A DNA stretch of 64,000 bases from Ramlibacter agri (GTDB taxonomy: Bacteria; Pseudomonadota; Gammaproteobacteria; Burkholderiales; Burkholderiaceae_C): NCBI RefSeq assembly GCF_012927085.1, contig NZ_JABBFX010000005.1, positions 1 to 64,000 on the forward strand. Direction: 5' to 3'. The first letter of the stretch is position 1, and each line of letters opens with the position of its first letter. The position numbers and the translations under genes are program-made. The notes under the pieces were generated by a model. The model made no database searches, had not been told where the DNA came from, and saw only the letters and a list, made by a program, of their open reading frames with translations. This document shows positions 61,618 to 64,000 of the stretch, in pieces.

Positions 61618-64000
61618 ATGACCGACCTGTCCGCCGAATACAAGGCCCTCGCCAACTACCGCCCGACCAACAAGGTCCGTTTCGTCACCGCCGCCAGCCT
61701 GTTCGACGGGCACGACGCCGCCATCAACATCATGCGCCGCATCCTGCAGGGCATGGGCGCGGAGGTGATCCACCTGGGCCACAACCGCAGCGTCGACGAA
61801 GTCGTCACCGCGGCCCTGCAGGAAGACGCGCAGGGCATCGCCATCAGCTCGTACCAGGGCGGCCACGTCGAGTACTTCAAGTACATGGTGGACCTGCTGA
61901 AGCAGCGTGGCGGCGAACACGTGAAGGTGTTCGGCGGCGGCGGCGGCGTGATCGTGCCGGCCGAAATCCGCGAGCTGCAGGACTACGGCGTCGCCCGCAT
62001 CTACAGCCCCGAGGACGGCCAGCGCATGGGCCTGCAGGGCATGATCGGCGAGATGGTCATGCGCTGCGACCAGGACATCAGCACCTACGCGCCGCGCGAG
62101 CTGAAGGCGATCCAGGGCCACGAGGAGAAGAACTGGCGCGCCCTGGCGCAGCTGGTCACCGCGCTCGAGAACGGCAACGCCGACGCGGGACTGGTGCAGG
62201 CGATCCGCATGGAAAGCGACACCCGCAAGACGCCGGTGCTGGGCATCACCGGCACCGGCGGCGCCGGCAAGTCCTCGCTGACCGACGAACTGGTGCGCCG
62301 CCTGCGGCTGGACCAGGACGACAGCCTGCGCGTCGCCGTCATCTCCATCGATCCGTCGCGGCGCAAGAGCGGCGGCGCGCTGCTGGGCGACCGCATCCGC
62401 ATGAACGCGATCGGGCCGTGGCAGCAAGGTGCACGTGTCTACATGCGCTCGCTCGCCACCCGTGACTTCGGCAGCGAGATATCGGCGGCGCTTCCCGATG
62501 TGGTTGCCGCCTGCAAGGCCTCCGGCTTCGACCTGGTGATCGTCGAGACCAGCGGCATCGGCCAGGGCGATGCCGCCATCGTCCCGCACGTGGACATCCC
62601 CCTGTACGTGATGACGCCGGAGTTCGGCGCCGCCAGCCAGCTGGAAAAGATCGACATGCTGGACTTCGCCGAGTTCGTGGCGATCAACAAGTTCGACCGC
62701 AAAGGCGCGGCCGACGCGCTGCGCGACGTCGCCAAGCAGGTGCAGCGCAATCGCGAAGCCTTCGGCAAGCGGCCCGACGAAATGCCGGTGTTCGGCACCA
62801 TGGCCGCGCGCTTCAACGACGACGGCGTCACCGCGCTGTACCAGGCGCTCAAGCCGCGCCTGCAGGAGCTGGGCCTGCCGCTGAAGGACGGCCGCCTCCC
62901 GCTGGTGAGCGTGCGCCACAGCAGCAACCAGACGCCGGTGGTGCCGGCCGCGCGCACCCGCTATCTCGCCGAAATCTCCGACACCGTGCGCGGCTACAAG
63001 AAGCGCGCCCGCGAGCAGGCCAGGCTGGCCCGCGAAATCCAGCAGCTGCAGGCCGCCGCGCGCATGCTGGAGGTGGACAAGCCGGACCGCGCGCCCGCCG
63101 CCGAAGCGGCGCTGGACCTGGCCGGCAAGCGCAAGTCGCGCATGGACCGCGACGCGCTGCACCTGCTGCAGCAGTGGCCGGACATGCAGAAGGCCTACGC
63201 CGGCGACGAGTACGTGGTGAAGATCCGCGACAAGGAGCTCCGTACCAAGATTACGACCAAGTCGCTCTCGGGCACCACGATCCGCAAGGTGAGCCTGCCC
63301 ACTTACGAGGACAACGGCGAGATCCTCAAGTGGCTGATGCTGGAGAACGTGCCGGGCAGCTTCCCCTACACGGCCGGCGTGTTCGCGTTCAAGCGCGAGG
63401 GCGAGGACCCCACGCGCATGTTCGCCGGCGAGGGCGATGCCTTCCGCACCAACCGGCGCTTCAAGCTGGTGTCCGAAGGCATGCCTGCCAAGCGCCTGTC
63501 CACCGCCTTCGACTCGGTCACGCTGTACGGCAACGATCCCGACCCGCGCCCGGACATCTACGGCAAGGTCGGCAACTCCGGCGTGTCCATCGCGACGCTG
63601 GACGACATGAAGGTGCTGTACTCGGGCTTCGACCTGTGCAACCCCAGCACCTCGGTGTCGATGACCATCAACGGCCCGGCGCCGAGCATCCTCGCGATGT
63701 TCATGAACACCGCCGTCGACCAGCAGGTGGAGAAATTCAAGGCCGAGAACGGCCGCGAGCCCACCGACACCGAAACCGCCAAGATCAAGGAATGGGCGCA
63801 GGCCAACGTGCGCGGCACGGTGCAGGCCGACATCCTGAAGGAAGACCAGGGCCAGAACACCTGCATCTTCTCCACCGAGTTCTCGCTGAAGGTGATGGGC
63901 GACATCGCCGAGTACTTCGTGCACCACGACGTGCGCAATTTCTACTCGGTGTCGATCTCGGGTTACCACATCGCCGAGGCGGGCGCGAACCCGATCTCGC
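61618..64000 (+). CDS. icmF: Fused isobutyryl-CoA mutase IcmF (3' end outside window)
   Basis: This adenosylcobalamin-dependent mutase has its own G-protein chaperone, and 794 codons are visible of about 1090. The N-terminal B12-binding domain has the FDGHDAAINIMRRIL loop and FGGGGGVIVPAE. The MeaB-like GTPase has P-loop GITGTGGAGKSS (G212-S220), IDPSRRKSGGALLGDR and NKFDRKGA. The TIM-barrel mutase domain has begun (DPDPRPDIYGKVGNSGVSIA). It interconverts isobutyryl- and butyryl-CoA, and some forms also act on pivalyl- or isovaleryl-CoA. AGGAGAA precedes ATG 61618. The frame is open to the window edge. Confidence 0.95.
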   Translation, partial: MTDLSAEYKALANYRPTNKVRFVTAASLFDGHDAAINIMRRILQGMGAEVIHLGHNRSVDEVVTAALQEDAQGIAISSYQGGHVEYFKYMVDLLKQRGGEHVKVFGGGGGVIVPAEIRELQDYGVARIYSPEDGQRMGLQGMIGEMVMRCDQDISTYAPRELKAIQGHEEKNWRALAQLVTALENGNADAGLVQAIRMESDTRKTPVLGITGTGGAGKSSLTDELVRRLRLDQDDSLRVAVISIDPSRRKSGGALLGDRIRMNAIGPWQQGARVYMRSLATRDFGSEISAALPDVVAACKASGFDLVIVETSGIGQGDAAIVPHVDIPLYVMTPEFGAASQLEKIDMLDFAEFVAINKFDRKGAADALRDVAKQVQRNREAFGKRPDEMPVFGTMAARFNDDGVTALYQALKPRLQELGLPLKDGRLPLVSVRHSSNQTPVVPAARTRYLAEISDTVRGYKKRAREQARLAREIQQLQAAARMLEVDKPDRAPAAEAALDLAGKRKSRMDRDALHLLQQWPDMQKAYAGDEYVVKIRDKELRTKITTKSLSGTTIRKVSLPTYEDNGEILKWLMLENVPGSFPYTAGVFAFKREGEDPTRMFAGEGDAFRTNRRFKLVSEGMPAKRLSTAFDSVTLYGNDPDPRPDIYGKVGNSGVSIATLDDMKVLYSGFDLCNPSTSVSMTINGPAPSILAMFMNTAVDQQVEKFKAENGREPTDTETAKIKEWAQANVRGTVQADILKEDQGQNTCIFSTEFSLKVMGDIAEYFVHHDVRNFYSVSISGYHIAEAGANPIS

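Noticed and set aside
61591..63969. 792-codon open frame on the - strand at the right end
   Set aside because: It mirrors icmF, whose + strand frame has clear B12 and GTPase motifs and merely lacks a stop inside the window.

Overview
This is a GC-rich (roughly two-thirds G+C), gene-dense chromosomal segment from a betaproteobacterium of the order Burkholderiales. The tuf - tRNA-Trp - secE - nusG - rplKAJL - rpoBC layout, the Bug-type (TctC) receptor, the general porin, the class I PHA synthase, the fused B12-dependent mutase IcmF and the style of the type II secretion cluster all point to Comamonadaceae. A Ramlibacter/Variovorax-like genus is my best guess, made from memory of the families and not from a search. 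No phage, insertion sequence, integrase or CRISPR array is visible. The window is core genome with a few lineage-specific small genes.

Layout. 1-12607: end of tuf, tRNA-Trp, and the secE-nusG / rplK-rplA / rplJ-rplL / rpoB-rpoC transcription-translation block with its RNA leaders, an rplL-rpoB attenuator and a terminator after rpoC. 12625-18149: a LemA-like protein, rsmB, a DUF4390 protein and an NtrY/NtrX-like two-component pair whose regulator lacks the AAA+ domain. 18224-18580: tRNA-Phe with an acceptor-stem mismatch and a 50-residue ORF. 18592-24454: MazG-like pyrophosphohydrolase, Bug receptor + MmgE/PrpD pair, outer-membrane barrel, chemoreceptor and a doubtful ORF. 24463-29059: a set of lineage-type genes, including a cysteine-less ArsC/LMW-phosphatase homologue, a dienelactone hydrolase, a lipoprotein, an unannotated 55-residue membrane miniprotein, a HAD dehalogenase and two disordered proline-rich peptides. 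29094-38671: type II secretion genes gspG-H-I-J-K-L-M-N-D-E with divergent gspC and no gspF. 38679-43768: ilvA with a terminator-bearing leader and a repeated operator-like element, OsmC, coq7, a porin and a DUF3047 lipoprotein. 43861-50701: a dipeptide/oligopeptide ABC transporter operon with an embedded M20 amidohydrolase. 50698-57241: PhoD-type phosphatase, then hexR-zwf divergent from tal-pgi, with two HexR-like operators between them. 57314-64000: DUF805 protein, MaoC hydratase + PHA synthase, alpha/beta hydrolase, AraC-type regulator and the first 794 codons of icmF, which runs off the end.

How the genes work together. The left third makes RNA polymerase, ribosomal stalk proteins and secretion/antitermination factors. 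The centre exports folded proteins through the outer membrane. The right third joins peptide uptake to sugar-phosphate metabolism (zwf, tal, pgi under a probable KDPG-sensing HexR) and to acyl-CoA handling (MaoC, PhaC, IcmF) for carbon storage and branched or odd-chain acid use. I found no clearly new multi-gene system. The best leads are regulatory: the zwf/tal operators, the ilvA leader and operator repeats, and a recurring arrangement in which an intrinsic terminator sits 11-24 bases before the next start codon.
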